A DNA stretch of 64,000 bases from Rubinisphaera margarita (GTDB lineage: Bacteria > Planctomycetota > Planctomycetia > Planctomycetales > Planctomycetaceae), in assembly GCF_022267515.1 (NCBI RefSeq), contig NZ_JAKFGB010000012.1:434001-498000 (forward strand), read 5' to 3'. The translations under genes and the position numbers were made by a program. Below the pieces are notes generated by a model. That model saw nothing but the letters and a program-made list of their open reading frames with translations. It made no database searches and was not told the origin of the DNA. Positions 16,990 to 25,222 of this stretch are shown here, in pieces (the first letter of the stretch is position 1; each line of letters starts with the position of its first letter).

Positions 16990-18282
16990 ATGCGAGCTTC
17001 CGGCCGATTCCCCCACCCCCCTGCACTTCTGCCCTGGCGACATTTTCTCGCGAGCTTTGTGGCACTGGTTGGGTTTGCTCTCTTCGCGGCTTCTGCTCAG
17101 GCCTGTCCTTTCTGTTCCGCACCTCAGCTGACGCTGGCTGAACAGATTGCTCAGTCGGATGCGGCGGTGATTGGCGAGTGGCAGTCCGGAGTCGCTCCCG
17201 ACTTCGATGCCGGCACGCCCGGTTCCACGACTTATCGTATCGAAAAAATCATCAAGTCCTCTGCAGCCGAATTGGCCGTCGACCAGACGATTACCGTGAA
17301 GGAATACTTCCCCGGCGAGCAGAAGCAGTTTGCACTGTTAATCGGTAATCAGGATCTTGGGGTTTCACGGTTGATCGAGACGTTTCAGTCGCTCGTTTCC
17401 CGCCAGGTTCCAGCCGCCATGGCTGTCGAACTGAACTGGCTGTCGCCGCTCGATATTTCTCCTCAGGGATTTGAGTATGTCGCTAATGCGCCGGGACCGG
17501 AAAACGATCCCAAAGAGCGTCTACGATATTACGTGAAGTATCTGGAAGCGAGCGATCCCCTGGTGGCAGATGATGCCTACGCCGAGTTCGCCAATGCTCC
17601 TTATGAAACCATTGTCGCTGTTAAGGACGCTTTTCCGCGTGAAAAGGTTCGCAACTGGGTCTTCAGTGAAACGACTCCGGTCACTCGACTCGGGTTGTAC
17701 GGGCTGATGATCGGCCTGTGCGGAACCGCTGAAGATCAAGAACTGCTCCGCGAGAAGGTCGTTCGTAACGATGAAGATTTTCGACTGGGGATCGACGGCG
17801 TCATGGCCGGTTACCTGCTTCTCTCCGGAGACGCCGGGCTGACTGCTTTGGAAGATGCCAAACTGAAGCCGTCGCTGCAAACTCCGAGCCCGGTTCCGTT
17901 CAGTGAAACGTTCGCGACGCTGCAGGCCATCAAATTCATGTGGGAGTACGGACAGCCGACCATCTCTCCTGAACGACTGCAGGCTTCGATGCGGATTCTG
18001 CTGAAGCATCCGGATCTGGCCGACCTGGTGATTATCGACCTGGCTCGCTGGGAAGACTGGACACTGCTCGATGACGTCAAAGTGATGTATGGGGCCGAGC
18101 CGTACGATGTGCCGGCTATCAAGCGGGCGATTGTCGGCTACCTGATTGCCTGCACAAAACAGAAGCCAGAAGATCCGGCTGCCGAAGTTCCCGCCTTCGT
18201 CTCGGAAGCCGAGGCATTTCTGGCGGAACTCGAAGAGACAGATCCCAAAACCGTGAAGACGGCTCGTCTCCTATTTCGCTAG
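16990..18282 (+). CDS. Secreted hypothetical protein with CPFCSAP motif
   Basis: 430 residues with a long Sec-type signal (positively charged start, hydrophobic 22-34, cleavage near ASAQA). The mature N-terminus ACPFCSAPQLTLAEQI contains a CPFC pair that could form a disulphide or bind a metal. Next comes a domain (about 50-120) with TYRIEKIIKSSAAELAVDQTITV, resembling an OB-like or cohesin-like sheet. The rest is alpha-helical with HEAT-like character. I do not recognise a characterised family; related proteins appear to be planctomycete-specific. GAGGACC is 7 bases before the ATG. The stop TAG at 18280-18282 is the first three bases of a palindromic repeat. Confidence 0.75.
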   Translation: MRASGRFPHPPALLPWRHFLASFVALVGFALFAASAQACPFCSAPQLTLAEQIAQSDAAVIGEWQSGVAPDFDAGTPGSTTYRIEKIIKSSAAELAVDQTITVKEYFPGEQKQFALLIGNQDLGVSRLIETFQSLVSRQVPAAMAVELNWLSPLDISPQGFEYVANAPGPENDPKERLRYYVKYLEASDPLVADDAYAEFANAPYETIVAVKDAFPREKVRNWVFSETTPVTRLGLYGLMIGLCGTAEDQELLREKVVRNDEDFRLGIDGVMAGYLLLSGDAGLTALEDAKLKPSLQTPSPVPFSETFATLQAIKFMWEYGQPTISPERLQASMRILLKHPDLADLVIIDLARWEDWTLLDDVKVMYGAEPYDVPAIKRAIVGYLIACTKQKPEDPAAEVPAFVSEAEAFLAELEETDPKTVKTARLLFR

Positions 18283-18326
18283 AGCAATTTCAAAATCGGC
18301 TGCAGGAGAAGCATAAGGATGCTCTA
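18280..18326. repeat. Dispersed palindromic repeat, copy B (short form)
   Basis: 47 bp: starts TAGAGCAATTTCAAAATCGG, has one central CTGCAG, and ends AAGGATGCTCTA. The ends are inverted (TAGAGCA / TGCTCTA). Compared with copy A read on the minus strand it lacks the ~55 bp between the two CTGCAG motifs. Its first TAG is the stop codon of the gene at 16990. Confidence 0.82.
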
Positions 18327-18485
18327 GAGTCGTTGAGTCGACACGACGGCGTAGCCGTTCCGACTGCGGCAAATGCGATGTTCCAGGTGGTGAATCGCAC
18401 TCTTCCGCGGTCGAGCGATCCGCTTCCGGGATCGCCAATCTCTCACGATAAACCATGACTCGCAATTGATTTTGAAAGAGGTGAG

Positions 18486-19676
18486 ATGCCATCAGATTCC
18501 AGAGTCGAGGCCTGGCAGCAGGCGATCGCAGAGGCCGAACTCGGAGGATGGTTGCTCTATGATTTTCGCGGGACCAATCCGCTCGCAAGGAGTGTGCTCG
18601 ATCTGACCGAGCGGCATCCGGGCTCTCGTCGCTGGTTCTATCTCATTCCTGCCGAAGGCGAGCCACTGCGAATCGTGCACGGGATCGAAACCGATGCCCT
18701 CAGTACCCTTCCCGGCGAACTCAGGATCTATCGCAACTGGCGCGAACTGCACGAGATTCTCAAGAACGCTCTTTCTCCTCTGCAATCGGTGGCGATGGAG
18801 TATGCCCCTTATGGGAACAACCCTTATGTCTCCCGCATTGATGGCGGCACTCTGGAATTGATTCGCACGATGGGACCGCAGATCGTCTCGTCGGGCAATC
18901 TCATTCAGCAGTTCGAAGCCCGACTGACCGCAGCACAGTGGCAGTCGCATTTGCAGGCCACAGAAGTCACGACGTCGGCCTTTGAGATGTGCTGGAAGTT
19001 CATCGCCGAGAAGACCGCTAATGGCGGTCGGGTGGCCGAACTCGATGTTCGTGAGCGCATCCTGGAGCATTTCGAAACGCGGAAGATGACCACCTACTCG
19101 CCGCCCCTAGTCGCCCGTCAGCCCGGGAATCGATTGCCTCACTACGAGACCGGAACCGGAGACGATACCGAGATCCGCCAGGGGGATCTGGTCATGATCG
19201 ACATGTGGTGCAAATCGGAGGAAGCGGGCAGTATTTACAGCGATCTGACCCGAATGGGGTATGTCGGCGCTGAGGTTCCCGATCAATATGCTTCCGTCTT
19301 CGAGATCGTCACGCGGGCTCGCGACACGGGTGTGGAACTCGTGAAAAATCGCTGCGCTACCGGAGATCTGCTGGCTGGGTGGGAAGTGGACGCAGCCGTG
19401 CGGGAAGTGATTACGTCTTCGGGCTATGGCACGTACTTCCTGCATCGAACCGGCCACAGCCTCGGCCGCGAAGTGCATGGCAATGGTGCCCATCTCGATG
19501 ACTTTGAGATGCGGGAAGAGCGTCTACTGCTGCCCGGTTCTCTGTTCACGATCGAGCCCGGAATCTACCAGGATACATTCGGGCTTCGCAGCGAGATCAA
19601 CGTGTTCATTGACGAGAATTGTCAGGTGCACGTGACAGGCGGGCCGGTCCAGACGGCGATTCAGCCGATCGTCTGA
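18486..19676 (+). CDS. M24-family metallopeptidase (Xaa-Pro aminopeptidase-like)
   Basis: 396 residues, no signal. The N-terminal creatinase-like domain covers 1-~150. The pita-bread catalytic domain has the five metal ligands in order: Asp239 (MIDMW), Asp253 (YSDLTR), His324 (RTGHSLG), Glu357 (TIEPGIY) and Glu370 (RSEINV). It is expected to cleave N-terminal residues next to proline, or dipeptides, in the cytoplasm. AGAGGTGAG lies just before the ATG. The gap between the preceding repeat and this gene (18327-18485) shows nothing else recognisable. Confidence 0.92.
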   Translation: MPSDSRVEAWQQAIAEAELGGWLLYDFRGTNPLARSVLDLTERHPGSRRWFYLIPAEGEPLRIVHGIETDALSTLPGELRIYRNWRELHEILKNALSPLQSVAMEYAPYGNNPYVSRIDGGTLELIRTMGPQIVSSGNLIQQFEARLTAAQWQSHLQATEVTTSAFEMCWKFIAEKTANGGRVAELDVRERILEHFETRKMTTYSPPLVARQPGNRLPHYETGTGDDTEIRQGDLVMIDMWCKSEEAGSIYSDLTRMGYVGAEVPDQYASVFEIVTRARDTGVELVKNRCATGDLLAGWEVDAAVREVITSSGYGTYFLHRTGHSLGREVHGNGAHLDDFEMREERLLLPGSLFTIEPGIYQDTFGLRSEINVFIDENCQVHVTGGPVQTAIQPIV

Positions 19677-19793
19677 CGGGCGACTTGGACATCGCAGAGG
19701 CGAGTCGCTATCGTGCCGATGCCGCGTACGCAAACGCGCACTGGACTCTTCACTCAGCTCCCGCGGCGCGGGATATCAAGCGGAACCGAATCA

Positions 19794-20600
19794 ATGAACG
19801 ATCACATCACGATTGGAATCAATGGAGCAGCCGGCCGAATGGGACGGCGAATTGTGGCCGCTGTTTCGAGTCAGAAAGACATGAAACTGGCCGTGGCCCT
19901 CGACTCGGCTGGTTCGACCTGCATTGGACAGGACGCTGGAGAGCTGGCGGCCATCGGTCCGATTGGTGTGCCGGTGACGAGTTCCTCCGATCCATTCGAA
20001 GCCCCCGATGTGATGATCGATTTTTCCGTTCCGGACGCCTGCCTGCATATCGCACACATTTGCGAGGAGCGTCGAATTCCACTTCTGGTAGCGACGACCG
20101 GTCTGACCGACGAGCAGAAGGAGACCGTGCTTGGTTGCTCTCAAACGGCTCCCGTTCTGATCGCTCCGAGTACGAGCACAGCTGTGAATCTGGCGATGAA
20201 GCTGGTTCGAGATGCGTCTCGTGCCGCGAAGAACATTTCGGACGGAGTCGATGTCGAGATCATCGAGCGGCACCACCGCTACAAAGAAGATGCTCCCAGC
20301 GGGACCGCTCTGAAGTTCGGCCAGATTGTGTCCGAAGAGATGGGCCAGGATGATCATGTCCACGGTCGCGAAGGGCGAACCGGTCAGCGGAAGCAGTCCG
20401 AGATTGGTTACCACGCTCTGCGGACTGGAGACAACGTTGGCGAGCACACAATTGTCTTTGGCATGCTCGGCGAGACGCTGGAGATCTACGTGCGCGGTCA
20501 TACCCGCGACAGCTACGCATTCGGAGCTGTGAATGCGGCCCGTTTCCTCGCAAAGCAGAAAGCCGGGCTGTATTCGATGGACGACGTCCTCGGCTTCTGA
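19794..20600 (+). CDS. dapB: 4-hydroxy-tetrahydrodipicolinate reductase
   Basis: 268 residues from ATG 19794 (GCGGAA upstream; the frame is open 27 codons further up without homology). GINGAAGRMG (8-17) is the NAD(P)H-binding loop. PSTSTAVNLAMKL and ERHHRYKEDAPSGTAL hold the substrate-binding and catalytic His-His and Lys motif of DapB. The C-terminal GETLEIYVRGHTRDSYAFGA is also typical. It reduces HTPA in the lysine/diaminopimelate pathway, which fits the DAP-type murE in this window. No other dap gene is adjacent. A short palindromic repeat follows after about 20 bp. Confidence 0.96.
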   Translation: MNDHITIGINGAAGRMGRRIVAAVSSQKDMKLAVALDSAGSTCIGQDAGELAAIGPIGVPVTSSSDPFEAPDVMIDFSVPDACLHIAHICEERRIPLLVATTGLTDEQKETVLGCSQTAPVLIAPSTSTAVNLAMKLVRDASRAAKNISDGVDVEIIERHHRYKEDAPSGTALKFGQIVSEEMGQDDHVHGREGRTGQRKQSEIGYHALRTGDNVGEHTIVFGMLGETLEIYVRGHTRDSYAFGAVNAARFLAKQKAGLYSMDDVLGF

Positions 20601-20619
20601 TCGAATCCGGATTCGTGTC

Positions 20620-20667
20620 TCGAGCAGATTAAAAATGCGACTGCAGGAGAGACATGAAAATGCTCTA
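20620..20667. repeat. Dispersed palindromic repeat, copy C (short form)
   Basis: 48 bp between the convergent dapB and DUF11-like genes. The left end is slightly diverged (TCGAGCAGATTAAAAATGCG), the centre is CTGCAGGAGA and the right end is CATGAAAATGCTCTA. It is the same short form and orientation as copy B. On the minus strand its terminal TAG (20667-20665) is the stop codon of the gene at 20665-22155. Confidence 0.8.
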
Positions 20668-22155
20668 CTGCGACAGGCTTGCGAAATCCTGAGTCGGGCG
20701 ACGCACCTTATTGCTGCCCGGTTTCGTCGGAGCCGCCTCCGAAATTGTCGTATGCGCCCGTACGGGGACGGTCAGGCTGTTGTCCAGATTCAGCTTTGCT
20801 TCCATCACTGCTTCGCCAATGTCGGTTGTCGTCAGCGTCAGGGGAAATTCAATCGACTTCCCGGGAGCGGGGACCTGGATCCGGCGAGTCAGCTGCCTGC
20901 CCTGTTTCACTTCGAGACCCCGGACCAGTTCAATACTCATGTCGGAGGGGCGGAAAGTTTTGTCGCTGTTGTTCCGCACCGAGAATTGAGCTTCAAACTC
21001 CTGTCCCTGTTCGACCCGGACAGGAACGGTAATCTCGACCGTCACATCGGGCACGAAAACACGCGTCGCCGCAGCCAGAGTTTCGACGACCTCCAGCGAA
21101 GATTGCGACGTGAATGTGGCGCCCCCGCTCGTGGCATCGCAGGTGATTGTCAGGACGCGCGTTTCATGAGGAGCGAGATCTTCAATGGTCCACGTCAGTT
21201 GATCGTCGACCATTGTCGCTGGCGGCTGCGTTTCCAGAACGCAGGAGAGGTCGGCCAGATGCTCGGTAATCAGTAACTGATCGATGTGACGCGAGCCATC
21301 GTTAACGAGCTCAAGCACGTAAATGAGCGGCTGCCCGGCCGTGGTGTGAGCGGGAACCTTCTTCATTAGTTTGACCTGTTGACTCGATCTCTGGCTGGGC
21401 CGGGTGGTGGTCAAGACCGTATCGCGGGAACCGGAAGGAACGATTTCGCTCCGAGCTTTGCGAATCGCCTGATCTTGCCAGCGCGATTGAGTCACCGGGA
21501 AGAAGTCGTCTGCAGCAGGGCCCGTCGGCGTATGCCAGCGGTTGCCGGCGTACAGATCGGCCAGCGGAGCGGCTGCGTACGAGCTTTGTCCGAATCGCGT
21601 TGAAGTGACTTCGGCGAAATCAAAGTCGGGTGTGAACGCAGTCGTCGCGACATCTCCCGCCAGCACTGGCTTGCCGGTGACAGTGGGAGGCGGAGTCGGT
21701 TTCTCTGGGGGTGCCCCGAACATCGCGAAGGGATCATCGAATACTTCTGGTTCCACGGGGGCAGATTCTACCGGCTTCTCCCAGGCGACCTGTGCGATTT
21801 CCACCGGGTACGAGGTTTCAATCACGCGGGGAGAAAGAGGCGTCACTGTATCGAGCACGATCTCTTCGGGTTCCGCGGGTTGCAACTCCGCTTGAACAGC
21901 TGCGACGCGTTGGATCGTCTGCGGTTGCGGCCGGGCGACGGTGGGCTGCTCCATCGAGCCGAGGAACAGGATAAAGACGAGGAACAGCGCGAGGTACCCG
22001 GCGATCGCCGTGATCCGCCAGGGACCTTCCTCTTCCTCAGCCTGCAGCAGTGCGTAGCCGTAAACAGCCCAGCGACGACTGTAGCGGTTCCAGTAATCGA
22101 ACGTTTCTGGAGATTCTTCCCGCGACCAGTCCGGCGGATAGGGCATCGAATGCAC
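20665..22155 (-). CDS. Membrane-anchored protein with DUF11/CARDB-type beta-sandwich repeats
   Basis: 496 residues from a GTG at 22155, chosen because AAAGGAG lies 7 bases upstream; an ATG three codons later is the alternative. One transmembrane helix (GYLALFLVFILFLGSM, about 51-66) follows a ~50-residue Glu-rich cytoplasmic start. A Pro-rich linker (about 80-190) leads to beta-sandwich domains. KLMKKVPAHTTAGQPLIYVLELVNDGSRHIDQLLITEHLA matches the DUF11 pattern (conserved N and D(T)L elements), and VTVEITVPVRVEQGQEFEAQFSVRNNSD matches a CARDB-like repeat. It is probably a periplasmic or cell-surface protein. Its TAG stop is provided by repeat copy C. Confidence 0.72.
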   Translation of the reverse strand: MHSMPYPPDWSREESPETFDYWNRYSRRWAVYGYALLQAEEEEGPWRITAIAGYLALFLVFILFLGSMEQPTVARPQPQTIQRVAAVQAELQPAEPEEIVLDTVTPLSPRVIETSYPVEIAQVAWEKPVESAPVEPEVFDDPFAMFGAPPEKPTPPPTVTGKPVLAGDVATTAFTPDFDFAEVTSTRFGQSSYAAAPLADLYAGNRWHTPTGPAADDFFPVTQSRWQDQAIRKARSEIVPSGSRDTVLTTTRPSQRSSQQVKLMKKVPAHTTAGQPLIYVLELVNDGSRHIDQLLITEHLADLSCVLETQPPATMVDDQLTWTIEDLAPHETRVLTITCDATSGGATFTSQSSLEVVETLAAATRVFVPDVTVEITVPVRVEQGQEFEAQFSVRNNSDKTFRPSDMSIELVRGLEVKQGRQLTRRIQVPAPGKSIEFPLTLTTTDIGEAVMEAKLNLDNSLTVPVRAHTTISEAAPTKPGSNKVRRPTQDFASLSQ

Positions 22156-22352
22156 TGCGCGACTCCTTTCGGCAGATGGAAAGTCAAGATCTGTGCGGGG
22201 AATGTAATTTCTACCAGCGGTCGAACACAAGACCGGTTTTTATTACCAGCCATTGTGTGAGAGGAAGTACGGCGAACAAGATGTTGTGTGGCCATGCGTG
22301 CATGTCGTGCCCCAGGGTCTCGCCAGGAAAGTGAAAAGACTTCGGGTCAAGG

Positions 22353-22381
22353 TTGACTGGTGGATATTAAGGGATTGTAAT
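22353..22381 (+). promoter_or_regulatory. Sigma-70-like promoter of the first DUF1559 gene
   Basis: TTGACT (22353-22358), a 17-bp spacer, then TGTAAT (22376-22381). Both hexamers match the consensus at 5 of 6 positions. The transcript would have a leader of roughly 75 bases before the ATG at 22464. The same arrangement recurs before the second DUF1559 gene. Confidence 0.6.
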
Positions 22382-22417
22382 AGATGTTCACGAACTCTCT
22401 CGATGCGTTCATGATTT

Positions 22418-22429
22418 GGGCATTCGCCC
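22418..22429 (+). promoter_or_regulatory. Leader mini-hairpin GGGCATTCGCCC (gene 1)
   Basis: A 4-bp GC stem with an ATTC loop, 65 bases after the start of the -35 box and 46 bases before the ATG. The identical 12-mer occurs at 23748 at equivalent spacing, so it is likely a shared leader element rather than chance. Confidence 0.5.
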
Positions 22430-22463
22430 TTCTGTTTTCCTCTTCATGGTAAGGACTCCTAAT

Positions 22464-23483
22464 ATGCTGCGCACCTTGGTCTCTTCGCGCACCGATTCAC
22501 CCACTCAAGCGCGAAACTTTTCAAGTCGATCCGCGTTTACGCTGATCGAACTGTTAGTCGTGATTGCAATCATCGCCATTCTGGTGGCATTATTGCTCCC
22601 AGCTGTCCAGCAGGCCCGTGAAGCCGCCCGCCGATCAAGCTGTAAGAACAATCTCAAGCAGGTCGGTCTTGCACTTCACAACTACCACGATGCCCACAAG
22701 CAGTTTCCGCCGGCTGCGATTCATATGACCGCCAGCACCGCTCCGGAAAGCTGTCGGGACGCGAACTGGGGCGCCACCTGGGTGCTGATGCTGTTCCCGT
22801 ATATGGAACAGGGAGCCCTGTACGATCTTTACGACTTCGAAACGCGGGCTCGCGACGGGAATGCGACGACTGGAAACAATCAGGTGACACGGCGACGTGT
22901 TTCGACCCTGATGTGCCCCAGTGCGCCCACGAACTGGAGCATGCTGACTCAGGACTTCAACGGGTTTGAGAAGATCACCTATGGAGCGAACGTCGGCGCT
23001 GGATACCTGCTCCAGCGTAGCCACTTCAACAACTCGACCTTCAAGGGGCCGTTTAGTGTTGTGGGAATGTACGGGGCCAAGTTCCGCGACATTACCGACG
23101 GTACCAGCAACGTAATTCTGATGAGTGAAATCGTCACTGGAATCGGCGGTGGTGACGACAAAGGGGCCTGGGGATGGTGCTCGGGACCGACGTTTTCTGG
23201 ACGCCGCGGGAATGGGGGAGACACCATTCTGACGCCGAACACGACCCGCGTGACGGACGCTTCGCACTATGCGTCCAACAACAACAGCGATCCGGAGTTC
23301 AATCGTCGGAATAATCCCGATGCGGGGGCGAACTCCGGTGTGGCGGCTCGTTCTTATCATCAGGGCGGTGTGCAGGCCACACTGGGCGATGGTACGGTTC
23401 GATTCATCTCCGAAAACATCGACCAGGATACGTGGACGAGATTGCTGGCGATCCAGGACAACCAGGTCGTTGGCGAATTCTAA
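22464..23483 (+). CDS. DUF1559 domain protein with prepilin-like N-terminus (copy 1)
   Basis: 339 residues from ATG 22464 (AAGGACT upstream). The N-terminus carries RSAFTLIELLVVIAIIAILV, a type IV prepilin cleavage/methylation site with the conserved Glu at +5 and a hydrophobic helix. LLLPAVQQAREAARRSSCKNN, the standard DUF1559 opening, follows. LCPSA-like Cys, FRDITDGTSNVILMSE and the C-terminal HQGGVQATLGDGTVRFISENID are DUF1559 hallmarks. These proteins are greatly expanded in Planctomycetota and are thought to be pseudopilin-like surface proteins; the precise role is not established. A second copy follows at 23797. It ends in a clear terminator. Confidence 0.93.
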   Translation: MLRTLVSSRTDSPTQARNFSSRSAFTLIELLVVIAIIAILVALLLPAVQQAREAARRSSCKNNLKQVGLALHNYHDAHKQFPPAAIHMTASTAPESCRDANWGATWVLMLFPYMEQGALYDLYDFETRARDGNATTGNNQVTRRRVSTLMCPSAPTNWSMLTQDFNGFEKITYGANVGAGYLLQRSHFNNSTFKGPFSVVGMYGAKFRDITDGTSNVILMSEIVTGIGGGDDKGAWGWCSGPTFSGRRGNGGDTILTPNTTRVTDASHYASNNNSDPEFNRRNNPDAGANSGVAARSYHQGGVQATLGDGTVRFISENIDQDTWTRLLAIQDNQVVGEF

Positions 23484-23505
23484 TCGCGAAACCTCGCTGG
23501 CTCAC

Positions 23506-23540
23506 AGGGCGATCTGACAATGTTCAGATCGCCCTTTTTT
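23506..23540 (+). terminator. Intrinsic terminator after DUF1559 copy 1
   Basis: AGGGCGATCTGA pairs with TCAGATCGCCCT across a short loop (arms about 23506-23517 and 23524-23535), and a T-run follows. A textbook rho-independent terminator, so the two DUF1559 genes are separate transcripts. Confidence 0.92.
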
Positions 23541-23681
23541 GTTGGGCTTTACGCCAGTTGAGTCATTGGTTCCTGTCCGATTTGAGGCGAAGGCGTATGA
23601 AATGCCAGGCGATGTGGTGGACATTAAGTCATGACGGGGCGGGGATTCTGGTGCTTATCGGTAAAAGTACGCAAGTTCGGA

Positions 23682-23710
23682 TTGACGATGAGGTATAAAC
23701 GGTTACTAAT
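23682..23710 (+). promoter_or_regulatory. Probable promoter of the second DUF1559 gene
   Basis: TTGACG (23682-23687) is followed after 16-17 bp by TACTAAT (23704-23710). It lies 66 bases before the GGGCATTCGCCC hairpin, compared with 65 at gene 1. The -10 is weaker than in copy 1; the positional match is the main support. Confidence 0.45.
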
Positions 23711-23747
23711 GGATTCCTTAGAGCCTTTTCTCAAAAATTCTGATTGT

Positions 23748-23759
23748 GGGCATTCGCCC
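23748..23759 (+). promoter_or_regulatory. Leader mini-hairpin GGGCATTCGCCC (gene 2)
   Basis: The same 12-mer as at 22418, 49 bases before the ATG of DUF1559 copy 2. The flanks also match: TGATT just before and TCTTCAT, AAGGACTC and ATGCTGCGCACC after. Confidence 0.5.
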
Positions 23760-23796
23760 CGAGTTCGTCACTTCTCTTCATCAAAGGACTCTACTT

Positions 23797-24885
23797 ATGC
23801 TGCGCACCCCTCGTTTTATGCGCGTCGCTGTCACTCGCTCGGCGACAGGTCACACTCGACGTTCGGCGTTTACGTTGATCGAACTACTCGTTGTGATCGC
23901 GATCATCGCGATCTTGGTCGCCCTGCTTCTTCCAGCGGTTCAGCAGGCCCGCGAGGCCGCTCGTCGCTCGAGCTGTAAGAACAACCTGAAGCAGCTTGGT
24001 CTGGCCATGCACAATTATCACGACACATTCAAGCAGCTGCCTCCCGGAGCGATCTGCAGCGGCGGCGGCTTGTGCGGTGGTTCCAGCTCTACGAATGATC
24101 CGAATGAGAATTCTCGCCATGGGGACTGGTCAGCAACCTGGGCGGTTTTGATTCTGCCTTATGTTGAAGAGCCGGCTCTGTATGACCAGTTCAACTTCAA
24201 TGTGGGACGGTCGACCGATATCAACAATGGCGTCGAGTCTGCCAAGATCGATACGTACAAATGTCCGAGCGATCCGGGGCAGCGCGGCACGATGGACAAT
24301 TCCAACGGTGGCCGAGGGACCTTTTCACGCGGCAACTACGCCATTTCGATGGGCGCCGGAAGCGGGATGCACAACGATCACTTCAATCGCGGTAGCCGCA
24401 AGGGACCGTTTCATGTTGCAATGATGTATGGTGCCCGATTCCGTGACTTCGTCGACGGTCAGTCGAATACCGCGATCATCAGCGAACTGATCGTCCGGCC
24501 GGACGGAAGCAAGAACGATAACTCCTGGGGCGCGTGGGCCTTGTCAAGTGGTGCGACTTACAGTGCCGGCAGTGGCGGTTCAGGAAATTTGAACATTCCG
24601 AACCAGGTGCTTCGTCCCAACCAGGATGCGACCGTGATTCGCGAACGGACCGCGCATTGCGACAATGGAATCGCCAGTAATCCGAATATGGATCTGCGCC
24701 GGATGTTCGAGTGCAATGACACTACGAATCAGGACCAGTGGCAGGCCGCCCGCAGTCGCCACACGGGTGGTGTTCAGGTCTGCATGGGTGATGGTGGCGT
24801 TCGGTTCGTGAGTGAGAATATCGACGCTGGAACATGGGCCGCAGTCCATACCGTCCAGGGCAATGAAGTCATCGGCGAGTTCTAA
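23797..24885 (+). CDS. DUF1559 domain protein with prepilin-like N-terminus (copy 2)
   Basis: 362 residues from ATG 23797 with AAAGGACT upstream. It shares with copy 1 the prepilin motif (RSAFTLIELLVVIAIIAILV), LLPAVQQAREAARRSSCKNN, GPFHVAMMYGARFRDFVDG, and the ending HTGGVQVCMGDGGVRFVSEN...GNEVIGEF. It has an extra Gly/Ser-rich insert near residue 82-95 (CSGGGLCGGSSSTN) and different middle loops. The tandem arrangement, shared leader and shared first residues (MLRT) indicate duplication followed by divergence of the surface-exposed middle. It probably has a structural role on the cell surface. Confidence 0.93.
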   Translation: MLRTPRFMRVAVTRSATGHTRRSAFTLIELLVVIAIIAILVALLLPAVQQAREAARRSSCKNNLKQLGLAMHNYHDTFKQLPPGAICSGGGLCGGSSSTNDPNENSRHGDWSATWAVLILPYVEEPALYDQFNFNVGRSTDINNGVESAKIDTYKCPSDPGQRGTMDNSNGGRGTFSRGNYAISMGAGSGMHNDHFNRGSRKGPFHVAMMYGARFRDFVDGQSNTAIISELIVRPDGSKNDNSWGAWALSSGATYSAGSGGSGNLNIPNQVLRPNQDATVIRERTAHCDNGIASNPNMDLRRMFECNDTTNQDQWQAARSRHTGGVQVCMGDGGVRFVSENIDAGTWAAVHTVQGNEVIGEF

Positions 24886-25222
24886 TCAACCCTCTCAATT
24901 GATCCTTGAAGGCGACCTGAAGCGGTTCAGGTCGCCTTTTTTGATGGATTTTGTTCAAGAAAAAATTTCCGAATCGAACCTGGAAGACGCGAAAATCGGC
25001 TCCATGTTTCGAGGGGGGATCGCCCGATAAACGGGGGAGCGGAGGACGTCAGAGGGGAAAAATCTGATTGTCCGGCGTATAATCATTTTTTGATCTTTGC
25101 TGGCAACTTCAGCAGACACAAATTATTGTGACCGGGTTCCCGTCGGCGAATGCGCGGGGGCTCTGCGAACAACCAGTGGCAGTGTATTACCTACTGCCGG
25201 ACACACGTGACAGGAGAACTCC
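24886..25222. other. Intergenic region of about 340 bp with terminator
   Basis: Contains the terminator at 24909-24942. A TATAAT hexamer at 25078-25083 lacks a convincing -35 box. An AT-rich stretch follows (25081-25095). It probably carries the promoter of the oxidoreductase gene at 25223. No coding signal. Confidence 0.5.
24909..24942 (+). terminator. Intrinsic terminator after DUF1559 copy 2
   Basis: AAGGCGACCTGAA (24909-24921) pairs with TTCAGGTCGCCTT (24926-24938) around a GCGG loop, followed by a T-run. Perfect 13-bp stem. Confidence 0.93.
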
